Below, piece by piece: positions 19,531 through 27,033 of a stretch of 64,000 nt of DNA (within the stretch, counting starts at the first letter, position 1; each line of letters opens with the position of its first letter). The position numbers and the translations under genes were made by a program. Location of the stretch: positions 1 through 64,000 of the forward strand of contig JADJOP010000043.1 in NCBI GenBank assembly GCA_016713735.1, written 5' to 3'. Below the pieces are notes generated by a model. The model had not been told where the DNA came from, did not search any database, and saw nothing but the letters and a program-made list of their open reading frames with translations. The stretch comes from Bryobacterales bacterium. Lineage in GTDB: Bacteria > Acidobacteriota > Terriglobia > Bryobacterales > Bryobacteraceae.

Positions 19531-20112
19531 ATGTCTGTCACACTGCCCCCGTTGCCCGATGAAGTCCGCCAGGCATTCCTCCGCGGCCTCGACGATTTCC
19601 TTCCCCGCAATCAGGAACTGCGCCACCACATCTCCGCGAATCCAGGCGATATCCTCGCCATCCCCATCTACCGCCTCCTCCCCGATCAACTACGCGCCTC
19701 CTCAGCCACCGATGCCGCCGAACTCGTCGCCTGGCACATTCTCGCCGCCACCGCCGAGGACGGCATCGCCGCCGACGTCGCCCGCCTTCAGCCCCGTTCC
19801 CCCTTCGTTCTCACCAGCGCCACCGTCGGCAACACCGTCCCGGCCCTGGTCGCTCTCGTGCAAACCGTCTTAACCAAGCGGGCTCCGCCTGACAGAGACT
19901 TCGAACTCCGCCTTCTGCGTATGAAATCCGCCTACCTCGAAGTCGCCTGGCTCAAGTCCACCAACGACGGGCCCGACCTCTTCGTCCCCGTCGCTTCCGG
20001 CCTATCCGAAGTCAAGCCCAACGGCGAAACCTACACCGCTGAGAAGCTCTTCCAACACGCTCGCGCCACCGCCCAACGCACCACCGGCTTCCTCATGCGC
20101 CCCAACGCCTAA
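19531..20112 (+). CDS. Unknown protein at the end of the sigma-kinase-peptidase operon
   Basis: A protein of 193 aa, not recognised. Mostly helical, no signal peptide or membrane segment, no clear catalytic motif. Notable segments are EVRQAFLRGLDDFLPRNQELRHHISANPGDILAIPIYRLL and LRLLRMKSAYLEVAWLKSTND. AAGAAAGGAA precedes the ATG. A terminator-like hairpin follows 8 bp after the stop, marking it as the last gene of the operon. Confidence 0.6.
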   Translation: MSVTLPPLPDEVRQAFLRGLDDFLPRNQELRHHISANPGDILAIPIYRLLPDQLRASSATDAAELVAWHILAATAEDGIAADVARLQPRSPFVLTSATVGNTVPALVALVQTVLTKRAPPDRDFELRLLRMKSAYLEVAWLKSTNDGPDLFVPVASGLSEVKPNGETYTAEKLFQHARATAQRTTGFLMRPNA

Positions 20113-20119
20113 ACACAAA

Positions 20120-20151
20120 CCGGGGACCAGGCTCCTCCGCCCGGTCCCCGG
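20120..20151. terminator. Hairpin between convergent genes, copy 1
   Basis: CCGGGGACC ... GGTCCCCGG (9 bp) enclosing AGGCTCCTCCGCCC, following the 19531 gene and facing the end of the first PEP-CTERM gene. A near-identical hairpin lies at 21067-21098 after the second PEP-CTERM gene. No clear T-tract. Confidence 0.55.
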
Positions 20152-20176
20152 CTCGCTCTCCTCCAACTCCGTCTGC

Positions 20177-20929
20177 TTATCCCTTCCGCCGCCGCGCCCC
20201 GCGCCAGCCCAGCAGACCCAATCCCGCCCCCATCAGCGCCCACGTCGAAGGCTCCGGCACCGCGCCGTTCTCCCCGCCGCCGCCGTTCTCACCGCCGCCT
20301 CCAGTGCCCGCCGGCGTGAACGTCCCGCTGTACAAATGGGCGAATGTCTCCACCGAGGCGTTCCCCGCCGTCCCGCCAAACAACGCCAGTATGCTCGATG
20401 CTTGCAACTCGTCCGCTGTCCCCGCCGGCAGCTCGCACTTCCCCGGCTGCACCGCGCCGCCTTGCGCCGCCGCAAGGCAGAGCGAAGTCGCCACGTTATC
20501 GCGGTTCAAAGTCAATTGCGCCTGCGACCGTCCCGTGCCGTTTCCGTCCCACACCTCCAGCACCACTCCCAACGGTGCCGCCAGCGCTGCCGTCCCCGGC
20601 TGCAACGCATTCACCTGCACGTCATACCCGAACGTGATCCCCTGGCTCTCGCCTGTATCGGCAAAAAACGCACTCCCCGCCGTCGGCCCCGTCTTCGTGA
20701 ATTCCACCCGCGCCGTCAAGCCCCCGTCGGTGCCCACCGAAATCCCCACATCCGCCGCCACGTACCCAGCGCTGTTCGCCAGCGTGAAGTTGCTGAACAC
20801 AAACTCCACCTGCCCGCCCACCTGCACCGAACACGCCGCCGGGCTCGCCAGTGTCCCGCAATCAATCGCCGCCGCCTGCAACGCCGCGGCCACCATTCCC
20901 ATGCAAACACTCATCCTCAACAAACGCAT
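20177..20929 (-). CDS. PEP-CTERM sorted exported protein 1
   Basis: A protein of 250 aa. Signal peptide MRLLRMSVCMGMVAAALQAAA; mature N-terminus IDCGTLASPAACSVQVGGQVEFVFSNF; C-terminal sorting signal VPEPSTWALMGAGLGLLGW followed by RGARRRK. This is the PEP-CTERM pattern recognised by exosortase/EpsH, which usually accompanies exopolysaccharide production. A Gly/Glu/Asn linker (GTGGGGENGGGGENG) precedes the signal. No exosortase is in the window. It is a tandem paralogue of the gene at 21124. Confidence 0.88.
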   Translation of the reverse strand: MRLLRMSVCMGMVAAALQAAAIDCGTLASPAACSVQVGGQVEFVFSNFTLANSAGYVAADVGISVGTDGGLTARVEFTKTGPTAGSAFFADTGESQGITFGYDVQVNALQPGTAALAAPLGVVLEVWDGNGTGRSQAQLTLNRDNVATSLCLAAAQGGAVQPGKCELPAGTADELQASSILALFGGTAGNASVETFAHLYSGTFTPAGTGGGGENGGGGENGAVPEPSTWALMGAGLGLLGWRGARRRKG

Positions 20930-21066
20930 CTTCGCGTCCTCCTGTTGTTCTCTCTCTCTGTTGGATTCCCACCCCGCTCACTGCCCCGCGCCGCCCGCCC
21001 GCGCCATCCCGGCCCTCTATAACTCCCCCATCAGGCCTGGTGTTTCCCGAAACATCCATCACAAAA

Positions 21067-21098
21067 CCGGGGACCAGGCTCCTCCGCCCGGCCCCCGG
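21067..21098. terminator. Hairpin after PEP-CTERM gene, copy 2
   Basis: CCGGGGACC ... GGCCCCCGG with the same loop sequence as the hairpin at 20120. On the minus strand it follows the second PEP-CTERM gene, as copy 1 follows the first, so the gene plus its terminator was duplicated together. Confidence 0.5.
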
Positions 21099-21123
21099 CT
21101 CGCTCTCCTCCAAACCCGTCTGC

Positions 21124-21861
21124 CTATCCCTTCCGCCGCCGCGCCCCACGCCAGCCCAGCAACCCCAGGCCCGCGCCCATCAGCGCCCACGTCGACGGCT
21201 CCGGCACCGCGCCCGTGTCTCCCGGCCCTGGATCATCCACCTGCGGCGTAAACGTCGCGTTCAACAGGTTGCTGAAACTCAACGTTGCCACGTTCCCGCT
21301 CCCCCCTGTCAGCGAGAGAGCGTTCCCCACCGTCAAGGAATCGGTCGTATTCGCCGGAAGCGTATTGCAGGTCCCCTGTGTCGCCCCGTTGAGATTCAGA
21401 AGCGCGGTGCACGATACGCCGTTCGGTGAGTTCAGCAGCGTCATCTGAAGACTCGAAAATCCGTTGCCCACCGCACTGGTCGGCCCATAGCTCACAATCG
21501 CCGGAGTGGCAAACGCCGCCGTACCCGGTTGCAGCGCATTCACCACCACGTCGTAGGTGAACAGCAGGTTCTTCGTCTGCCCCGGATTGGCGAAAAACGA
21601 AGTCCCCGTCTGCGCGTTCAGCTTCTGGAACGTCAGCAGCCCGCTCAACCCACCCCCCGTATCCACTTCGATCCCCACCTCCGCCGCCGGCAACCCGGTG
21701 CCGTTCACCAACGCAAAGTTGCTGAACACATACTCCACCTGCCCGCCCACCTGCACCGAACACGCCGTCGGGCTCGCCAGCGACCCGCAACTGATCGGCG
21801 CCGCCTGTCCCAGCGCCGCCAGCATTCCCATGCACACACTCATCCTGAACAAACGCATCAT
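21124..21861 (-). CDS. PEP-CTERM sorted exported protein 2
   Basis: A protein of 245 aa. Same architecture as the neighbour: signal peptide, ISCGSLASPTACSVQVGGQVEYVFSNF, variable middle, and the identical C-terminal block VPEPSTWALMGAGLGLLGW plus basic tail. Both ends are nearly identical to the paralogue while the middle has diverged. AACAGGAGGACGCG before the ATG is shared by both genes. The extracellular role is unknown. Confidence 0.88.
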   Translation of the reverse strand: MMRLFRMSVCMGMLAALGQAAPISCGSLASPTACSVQVGGQVEYVFSNFALVNGTGLPAAEVGIEVDTGGGLSGLLTFQKLNAQTGTSFFANPGQTKNLLFTYDVVVNALQPGTAAFATPAIVSYGPTSAVGNGFSSLQMTLLNSPNGVSCTALLNLNGATQGTCNTLPANTTDSLTVGNALSLTGGSGNVATLSFSNLLNATFTPQVDDPGPGDTGAVPEPSTWALMGAGLGLLGWRGARRRKG

Positions 21862-22224
21862 CGCGTCCTCCTGTTGTTCTCTCTGTGAATTGAATTTCCG
21901 CCCCGGTCTCGCCCCGCGCTGCCCGCCCGCACTCCTGCCTTAGCCGTCTCTCATGGCATCCCAGTTCTCCTCCTGCTGCCCTCTCTCAACGGCCACCTGA
22001 CTCGCCGCACTGCCTTCCCGCAGCCGCTCATCCCGTGGCTAAACAGACAGAAGTGTACGGCAACACCCTCGATTCCGTGCCTGAAGCTTTTCTGAAACAC
22101 CATTCAGGTTTTCATCAGGTTTTCGTACTCCCCCGCCCCCTGTAGCCACATCGGAAAAAACAGCTCCCCCCCTCGGATTTCCTCCAATTCCGCCCCATCA
22201 GTCCGAAATGTCACATAGAACACC
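21862..22224. other. Divergent intergenic region, 363 bp
   Basis: Separates the second PEP-CTERM gene from the chemoreceptor. The minus-strand RBS of the PEP-CTERM gene is at the left end. Base composition falls towards A+T between about 22030 and 22210, where the chemoreceptor promoter should be; TTTTCATCAGGTTTTCGTAC with a direct repeat CAGGTTTTC is visible near 22105-22125. I see no gene. Confidence 0.35.
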
Positions 22225-23691
22225 ATGTCGAGCCACACAATCAACCCATCCCGCCGCTGCCTCAGCCTGAAACTAAAACTGAACCTCCTCATCGCCGCCC
22301 TCGGTGTGCTCTCGGTCGCCACCGGCGCCGCCGGCCTGCTGAGCCTCTCCAAAACCAATGCCAGCCTCGCCACCGTCTACAACGACCGCGTCGTCCCCCT
22401 CCAGCAAATCAAAACCGTCTCCGATGACTACGCCATCTTCGTCATCGACGCCGTCAACAAGGCTAACGCCGGCGTCATGTCCGCCCACGCCGCCCTCGCC
22501 AGCTTCGACTCCGCCGCCACCCGCATCCGGAAAAACTGGAAGGCCTACCGCGCCACCTTCCTCACCCCCGAAGAGCAAACCCTCGCCCGCGAAGTCGAAT
22601 CGCTCATGACCGCTGCCCAGCCCACCCTCGATCGCCTCCGCGCCAGCCTCGCCTCCGGCGCCGCCGACCGCAAAGGCACCCTCCCCGACTTCGACGGCCC
22701 CCTCTACTCCGTCATCGACCCCCTCACCTCCAAACTCACCGAACTCGTCGACCTCCAGCTCCGCGTCGCCGCCGCCGAATACGCCGCCGCCGAAACCCGC
22801 TACACCCGCCTCTTCTGGCTCCTCTCCTCCATCCTCGGCGCCGGCATCCTCCTCGCCCTGTTCTTCGGCGCTCTCCTCATGCGCTCCATCGTCAACCCCA
22901 TCCACGAGGTCACCGAACAGCTCCAGGCCCAGTCCGAGCAACTCACCTCGGCCTCCCACCAGATCACCTCCGCCAGCCAGACCCTCGCCCAGTCCGCCAT
23001 CGAGCAGGCCGCCTCCCAGGAAGAAGCCTCGGCCAGCTCCGCCGAAATCGCTTCCCTCTCGGCCGCCAACGGCGAACACGCCAACTCCTGCCATGCCTCC
23101 ATGGTCCAGGTCGTCGATGCCATCCATCAGTCCAACTCCGTCCTCGAATCCATGACCGCCACCATGGCCCGCCTCCGCGAGTCCAGCACCAAGGTCAACC
23201 AGATCATCCAGGTCATCGAAGGCATCGCCTTCCAAACCAACATCCTCGCCCTCAACGCCGCCGTCGAGGCCGCTCGCGCCGGCGAGGCCGGCATGGGCTT
23301 TGCCGTCGTCGCCGACGAGGTCCGCAACCTCGCCCAACGCTCCGCCCAGGCCGCCCGCGACTCCGGCTCGCTCATCGGCCAGTCCAACGCCGCCGTCGAG
23401 TCCAGCCACACCCAGCTGGCCACCCTCCAGGCCACCCTCCGCAACGTCACCGGTTCCGCCGAAACCACCCAGGCCTCCCTCGCCCAAATCGAAGCCGCCA
23501 GCGCCCAGCAATCCACCGGCACCGCCCAGGTCTCCACCGCCATGCAGCGCCTCGACTCCATCTCCCAAACCAATGCCTCCTCGGCTGAGGAAACCGCCGC
23601 CGCCGCCGAACAGATCCACGCCCAATCGGCCCAGATGCTCGCCGCCGTCGACAACCTCCGCTTCATCGTCGATGGCCACTGCACGGCCTGA
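22225..23691 (+). CDS. Methyl-accepting chemotaxis protein
   Basis: A protein of 488 aa. TM1 at about 14-40, a periplasmic four-helix-bundle-type sensor domain ([37 protein letters not shown]), TM2 at about 191-215, and a long coiled-coil cytoplasmic domain. The signalling hairpin tip is textbook: [30 protein letters not shown]. It passes sensor signals to CheA/CheW. The HAMP region after TM2 is short or poorly conserved. No che genes are adjacent. Confidence 0.93.
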   Translation: MSSHTINPSRRCLSLKLKLNLLIAALGVLSVATGAAGLLSLSKTNASLATVYNDRVVPLQQIKTVSDDYAIFVIDAVNKANAGVMSAHAALASFDSAATRIRKNWKAYRATFLTPEEQTLAREVESLMTAAQPTLDRLRASLASGAADRKGTLPDFDGPLYSVIDPLTSKLTELVDLQLRVAAAEYAAAETRYTRLFWLLSSILGAGILLALFFGALLMRSIVNPIHEVTEQLQAQSEQLTSASHQITSASQTLAQSAIEQAASQEEASASSAEIASLSAANGEHANSCHASMVQVVDAIHQSNSVLESMTATMARLRESSTKVNQIIQVIEGIAFQTNILALNAAVEAARAGEAGMGFAVVADEVRNLAQRSAQAARDSGSLIGQSNAAVESSHTQLATLQATLRNVTGSAETTQASLAQIEAASAQQSTGTAQVSTAMQRLDSISQTNASSAEETAAAAEQIHAQSAQMLAAVDNLRFIVDGHCTA

Positions 23692-23736
23692 TTTCTACCC
23701 CACCACCACCCCCTCTTGTAGCCTCCCTGTAACCCC

Positions 23737-23750
23737 TACAAGATTTTGTA
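23737..23750. promoter_or_regulatory. Small palindrome upstream of the structured RNA unit
   Basis: TACAAGATTTTGTA: 5-bp arms TACAA/TTGTA around GATT, 20 bp upstream of the -35 at 23770. It could be an operator for that promoter or part of the chemoreceptor's 3' end. Confidence 0.3.
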
Positions 23751-23769
23751 CACCCCTCCCAATTTCCTG

Positions 23770-23799
23770 TTGACACATCCGCCAACCTTGCCCCATATT
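23770..23799 (+). promoter_or_regulatory. Sigma-70-type promoter of the structured RNA unit
   Basis: TTGACA (23770-23775), 18-bp spacer, CATATT (23794-23799; 4 of 6 match to TATAAT). This predicts transcription from about 23806, just before the extended Shine-Dalgarno. It is among the few consensus -35 boxes I can see in this GC-rich window. Confidence 0.6.
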
Positions 23800-23814
23800 G
23801 AAAACATCACTGAG

Positions 23815-23828
23815 AAAGGAGGTGGTCC
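23815..23828 (+). promoter_or_regulatory. Extended Shine-Dalgarno
   Basis: AAAGGAGGTGGTCC can pair along all 14 positions with the conserved 16S rRNA 3' tail (GGATCACCTCCTTT), with a single G-U wobble. Normal sites pair over 4-8 nt. It ends 7 bp before the ATG at 23836, and its AGGAGG core is 13 bp away. Confidence 0.7.
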
Positions 23829-23835
23829 AGCAAAC

Positions 23836-23892
23836 ATGGATAGTAGTTACTGTAATGGCTCGAACCGCACACCGGAGGTGACCGACTGCTGA
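23836..23892 (+). CDS. 18-residue micro-ORF under an extended SD
   Basis: ATG to TGA encodes MDSSYCNGSNRTPEVTDC. It is polar, with two Cys (positions 6 and 18), no hydrophobic segment and no known family that I can name. The ribosome-binding site ahead of it is unusually strong, which argues that the ribosome is meant to load here. Its last codons and stop lie inside a hairpin (ACCGA/TCGGT), so translation would remodel the RNA. It may be a leader peptide, a functional small peptide, or a ribosome-loading device; the sequence alone does not decide. Confidence 0.55.
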   Translation: MDSSYCNGSNRTPEVTDC

Positions 23893-24030
23893 ATCGGTAG
23901 CTCGTAACTCTCAGGTCACGTCCAGTGCCGTGGCCGCTGTTCCTGTGGACCGGCGACCTCCACTGTGTGGCGAGAGCCATTCGGATAAACGCGCAAGCGT
24001 TTCTCCCGGCTCTCTGATAACGGAAGAGCG

Positions 24031-24073
24031 AAAAACCCCGCTGCCAGTCCCGAGGGACCCCAGCGGGGTTTTT
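24031..24073 (+). terminator. Strong rho-independent terminator, probably bidirectional
   Basis: AAAAACCCCGCTG (24031-24043) pairs with CAGCGGGGTTTTT (24061-24073), with an inner GTCCC-GA-GGGAC helix. A-tract on one side and T-tract on the other mean it can stop transcription both ways. It closes the structured RNA unit. Confidence 0.9.
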
Positions 24074-24224
24074 CACATCTCCCCTCTCCCGCCCCCGCCA
24101 CTCCCGCCCCCGCCCCGCCCGCTCCCCCCTCCAAATCCAGTCACAACTTTTTTCGCCAATCCCCTCAACAACTTACCGGCATAAACTTGCTCCACCCCTC
24201 CCAATAATGGTTGTAGAGGTGTTT

Positions 24225-24824
24225 ATGTCCAACTCCATCCAACCCCCGTCCCCGCCGCAACCCCCAGCCCAACCCCCGGACCGCTGGCAAACCCCCGCCC
24301 CCATCGCCGAATACGAAGCCAAGCTCCGCCGTGAGCTCCGCCCCGCCAATCTCGTCGAAGACCACTTCGTCCACGAAATCGCCGCCAACACCATCCTCGC
24401 CGGCTTCCTGGTCCGCCACATCGTTGCCGACCCGGAGATGGAAAACCCCCAAACCCCCCGCCGCATCCGCCTGCTGCACTCCTACCAGCGCCTCACCCGC
24501 CACAACTACGAAGAACTCCGCCGCCACCAACTAGCCCGCCACCTCCAACAGCACGACCCCGCCCTCGCCGTCCAACCCACCCACATCGTAGTCGCCACCC
24601 ACACCACCCGCGACGGCCTCCGCAACAAACCCCGCCCAGCCCCCGCGCCGGCCGCACAATCCCTCTCGCGCCAGGGCCGCGAAACACCGCCAGAGGCGGC
24701 CATCGCCCAAGCCCCCATCATCAAACCCGCCACCCCCGGCCGTAACGCCCAATGCCCCTGCGGCTCCGGCCGCAAATACAAACACTGCTGCCAAGGCAAA
24801 ACCCCGCTCCCCCAAGCCGCCTAA
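24225..24824 (+). CDS. SEC-C motif zinc-binding protein
   Basis: A protein of 199 aa. Pro-rich N-terminus, a helical middle (AKLRRELRPANLVEDHFVHEIAANTILAGFLVRHIV), then a Pro/Ala linker and a C-terminal SEC-C zinc motif GRNAQCPCGSGRKYKHCC as in SecA tails. SEC-C proteins often bind ribosomes or SecB-like partners; the role here is unknown. The middle resembles short proteins found widely in Bryobacterales. GAGGTG 5 bp before ATG 24225 sets the start. Confidence 0.8.
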   Translation: MSNSIQPPSPPQPPAQPPDRWQTPAPIAEYEAKLRRELRPANLVEDHFVHEIAANTILAGFLVRHIVADPEMENPQTPRRIRLLHSYQRLTRHNYEELRRHQLARHLQQHDPALAVQPTHIVVATHTTRDGLRNKPRPAPAPAAQSLSRQGRETPPEAAIAQAPIIKPATPGRNAQCPCGSGRKYKHCCQGKTPLPQAA

Positions 24825-25085
24825 AAAATCAGACCAACCAATCTTAAATCGACGTTCCTCGGCGTTCCTCGGCGGCGAAATACAAAAAGGAGGCCCCTTC
24901 ACCCTCAACCCCCACCCCTAACCACCAAACCCCGCAACTGTGCCGCGACCGTAAGGGAGCCGGTCCCCCCGCTCGCAGCGCCAAATCCCCGCGCGCCAGG
25001 GCCGCGGAGGCCTGGGCGGCTAGCCCCGCCAGGGCCGCCGGGGCCTGGGCGGCTAGCCCCGCCAGGGCCGCCGGGGCCGGGGCGG
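24825..25085. other. Intergenic region with repeats, no gene seen
   Basis: About 260 bp between two converging genes. It contains the REP-like copy at 24943 and three 33-bp tandem repeats at 24995-25091. No protein-like frame is convincing. Confidence 0.45.
24943..24964 (+). repeat. REP-like element, copy 2
   Basis: CCGCGACCGTAAGGGAGC then CGGT, differing from copy 1 by an extra C in the right arm. See 10982 and 50188. Confidence 0.5.
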
Positions 25086-25091
25086 CTAGCC
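24995..25091. repeat. 33-bp tandem repeat, about three copies
   Basis: Copies begin at 24995, 25028 and 25061 with GCCAGGGCCGC and end in GGCTAGCCCC. The third copy is cut slightly short by the SDR stop. The period is a multiple of three, so the minus-strand frame downstream of the SDR stop would read an 11-residue PGPGGPGGASR-like repeat, but a stop codon (the TAG inside GGCTAGCC) separates it from the SDR frame. Confidence 0.8.
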
Positions 25092-25856
25092 CCCGGCGGA
25101 GCCGCCGCCGTCCACCCGGAACGTCGCCCCCGTGATGTACCCCGCCGCGTCCGAGCACAAAAACACCGCCAGATCCGCCACCTCGCGCACCGTCCCCATC
25201 CGCCCCAACGGCGATGCCTCACACACCCGCCGCCGCGCCTCTTCCGACGGCGCCAGCCTCCGCATCCCCTCCGTCCCGTCAATCGGACCCGGCGTCACGC
25301 ACACCGCCCGCACCCCCTCGCCGCCCCATTCCAGCGCCAGCGTGTGCGTCAACAACTCCACCCCCGCCTTGGCCGCGCACACATGCGCCTGCATCGCCAT
25401 CGGCTGATGCGCATGGTTCGCCGAAATGCTCACCAACACCGCCCCCGGCTTGCGCAGAAACGCATACGCCGCCCGGTAGGTGTTGAACGTCCCCAATACG
25501 TCAATATCGATCACTGCCTTGAACCCGTTCGCCGACATCCCCGTCACCGCCGCCGGAAAATTCCCTGCCGCCCCCGCAAACACGAAGTCCAGCGGACCAT
25601 ACTCCCCATGCGACTGCATCAGCGCCTCTTCAATCGCCGCATACTGCCGCACATCACACGCATGACCCGACGCCCGCAGCCCCCGCCGCAGCAGCCCCTC
25701 CACCGCCGCCGTCATCTTCTCCTCGTTCCGCCCCACCAGCACCACCCGCGCCCCCAACTCCGCAAACCGTTCCGCAATCCCCAGCCCGATCCCGCTCGTC
25801 CCGCCCGTGAAAAACGCCGTCTTGCCCGCAAACAAACCCTCGACGAACACACTCAT
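25086..25856 (-). CDS. SDR oxidoreductase, 2,4-dienoyl-CoA reductase-like
   Basis: A protein of 256 aa. Rossmann start TAFFTGGTSGIGLGIAERFAELGARVVLVGRNEE; the usual catalytic Tyr of YxxxK is replaced (VCAAKAG) while Lys is kept. Signature segments GNFPAAVTGMSANGFKAVIDIDVLGTFN and TPGPIDGTEGMRRL are those of the DECR-type dienoyl-CoA reductases, which also lack the Tyr. It would reduce dienoyl-CoA in unsaturated fatty acid breakdown with NADPH (family knowledge). GGAGAGGGG precedes ATG 25856. It overlaps the DinB gene stop by 4 bp (ATGA). Confidence 0.85.
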   Translation of the reverse strand: MSVFVEGLFAGKTAFFTGGTSGIGLGIAERFAELGARVVLVGRNEEKMTAAVEGLLRRGLRASGHACDVRQYAAIEEALMQSHGEYGPLDFVFAGAAGNFPAAVTGMSANGFKAVIDIDVLGTFNTYRAAYAFLRKPGAVLVSISANHAHQPMAMQAHVCAAKAGVELLTHTLALEWGGEGVRAVCVTPGPIDGTEGMRRLAPSEEARRRVCEASPLGRMGTVREVADLAVFLCSDAAGYITGATFRVDGGGSAGG

Positions 25857-26311
25857 CTCGATCCCCTCTCCTGCCACAGTCTCTTCATCAACGTCACCTG
25901 CCCGGCATGATACAAATCGTGCGCCGCCGCCCCGCGCACCAGGAACAACTGCTTCTCCGTGAACCCCTTCATCGCCGCCACCGCCCCCCGCAGCGCCTTG
26001 TGCTCGGCCCGAAGCAGCGCCACATCCCGCTTCCACGCCTGCTCATCCGCCCCTCCGTCGGGCCGCGCAAACCAGTTCGAACCCTTCAGCGCAAACGCCC
26101 CCCGCTTCTCCCCCGTTAACTTCCGCCGCACGGCATATTTCCAGTACGCCGCATGCACCGCCAGCTCCCAGATGTTGTGCCGCCCCGCCCCCGGCCTCCA
26201 CGCCGCCTCCCGCGCCCCCACCCCGCGCAGCGACCCCCGCAAATTCGGCCCATGCCACGCCCGCTTCTCAAACGCTTCATCCAACAACGCCAACAATCCC
26301 AGTCGATCCAT
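25853..26311 (-). CDS. DinB-family protein
   Basis: A protein of 152 aa. LLDEAFEKRAWHGPNLRGSLRG, NIWELAVHAAYWKYAVRRKL, GAAAHDLYHAGQVTLMKRL: the four-helix DinB/YfiT fold with the conserved His set (H..Y, HDLYHAGQ) for a metal. Members include thiol transferases and proteins of unknown function. Translationally coupled to the SDR gene. Confidence 0.85.
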   Translation of the reverse strand: MDRLGLLALLDEAFEKRAWHGPNLRGSLRGVGAREAAWRPGAGRHNIWELAVHAAYWKYAVRRKLTGEKRGAFALKGSNWFARPDGGADEQAWKRDVALLRAEHKALRGAVAAMKGFTEKQLFLVRGAAAHDLYHAGQVTLMKRLWQERGSR

Positions 26312-26427
26312 ACGCGGAGTATCCTACACGAGTCGGCCCTACCTGTACGGCCCGCCCCCACCCCCCGCCCGAGAATCCTCGCCGCGCCACCCCACTATCT
26401 CACCGAGTCCGTCCCACGCCCGCCGCC

Positions 26428-26967
26428 TTGACCCCCGCCATCCCCCTCGAATCCCTCACCCGCCGCATCTACCTCATCCGCGGCCAAAAGGTCATGCTCG
26501 ACTCCGACCTCGCCGCCATCTACCAGGTCCCCACCTCGCGGCTGAACGAAGCCGTCAAGCGCAACAGCACGCGCTTCCCCGACGACTTCATGTTCCAATT
26601 GACCGCCGAGGAGTACGCCTGTTTGATATCGCAGTTTGCGATATCAAACCCCGGCCGCGGCGGACGCCGCAAGCTGCCCTACGCCTTCACCGAACACGGC
26701 GTCGCCATGCTCTCCTCTGTCCTGCACAATGAGCGAGCCATCGCCGTCAACATCCTCATCGTCCGCGCCTTCATCCAGCTCCGCGAACTCCTCGCCACCC
26801 ACAAAGACCTCGCCGCCCGCCTCGACTCCCTCGAATCCCACCAGCGCCGCCACGCCTCTGTGATCAACCTCCTCGCCACCGAAATCGAGCAACTCAAAAC
26901 CCCGCCATCTCCGCCCCCACCCCCGCCCAAACACCCCATCGGCTTCCCCCGCGCCCAGCGCCGTTAG
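26428..26967 (+). CDS. ORF6N-domain DNA-binding protein, copy 1
   Basis: A protein of 179 aa. IPLESLTRRIYLIRGQKVMLDSDLAAIYQV...LNEAVKRNSTRFPDDFMFQLT...LPYAFTEHGVAMLSSVL is the ORF6N domain known from phage antirepressors and chromosomal regulators. The C-terminal part is coiled coil (DLAARLDSLESHQRRHASVINLLATEIEQL) and a Pro-rich tail. The ATG used by copy 2 is ACG here, so initiation must be at TTG 26428 or the gene is weakly expressed. No phage genes are nearby. Confidence 0.8.
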   Translation: MTPAIPLESLTRRIYLIRGQKVMLDSDLAAIYQVPTSRLNEAVKRNSTRFPDDFMFQLTAEEYACLISQFAISNPGRGGRRKLPYAFTEHGVAMLSSVLHNERAIAVNILIVRAFIQLRELLATHKDLAARLDSLESHQRRHASVINLLATEIEQLKTPPSPPPPPPKHPIGFPRAQRR

Positions 26968-27033
26968 CCACTGCCCCTGCCCCCGCCGGAGAATCCTCCC
27001 CGTATCACCCCACTACTTCAGCGAGTCCGCCCC

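Larger units (their letters stand above)
23806..24073 (+). ncRNA. Candidate structured RNA with embedded micro-ORF
   Basis: A free-standing transcript of about 270 nt bounded by a promoter at 23770 and a terminator at 24031. Visible pairings: ACCGA/TCGGT (23881-23885 / 23894-23898) overlapping the micro-ORF stop; alternative GTGACC/GGTCAC (23878-23883 / 23914-23919); GTCCA/TGGAC (23920-23924 / 23946-23950); GAGAGCC/GGCTCTC (23972-23978 / 24008-24014) enclosing AAACGC-GCAA-GCGTTT (23987-24002), a 6-bp stem with a GNRA tetraloop. The first two helices share bases, so they are mutually exclusive and could switch depending on translation of the micro-ORF. I cannot assign it to a known RNA family; it does not look like 6S, SRP, RNase P or tmRNA. 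Confidence 0.65.

Noticed and set aside
22273..23679. Minus-strand open frame of 468 codons
   Set aside because: Gly/Asp/Glu shadow of the chemoreceptor.
23815..23828. Fragment of a 16S rRNA 3' end
   Set aside because: The sequence is complementary to the 16S tail rather than the tail itself, and no other rRNA sequence is present.
23807..24076. Minus-strand 89-codon frame covering the structured RNA
   Set aside because: Promoter, SD and terminator with T-tract all point to the plus strand, and the frame has no RBS or recognisable domain.
24995..25091. CRISPR-like repeat
   Set aside because: Units are contiguous without spacers and there are no cas genes.
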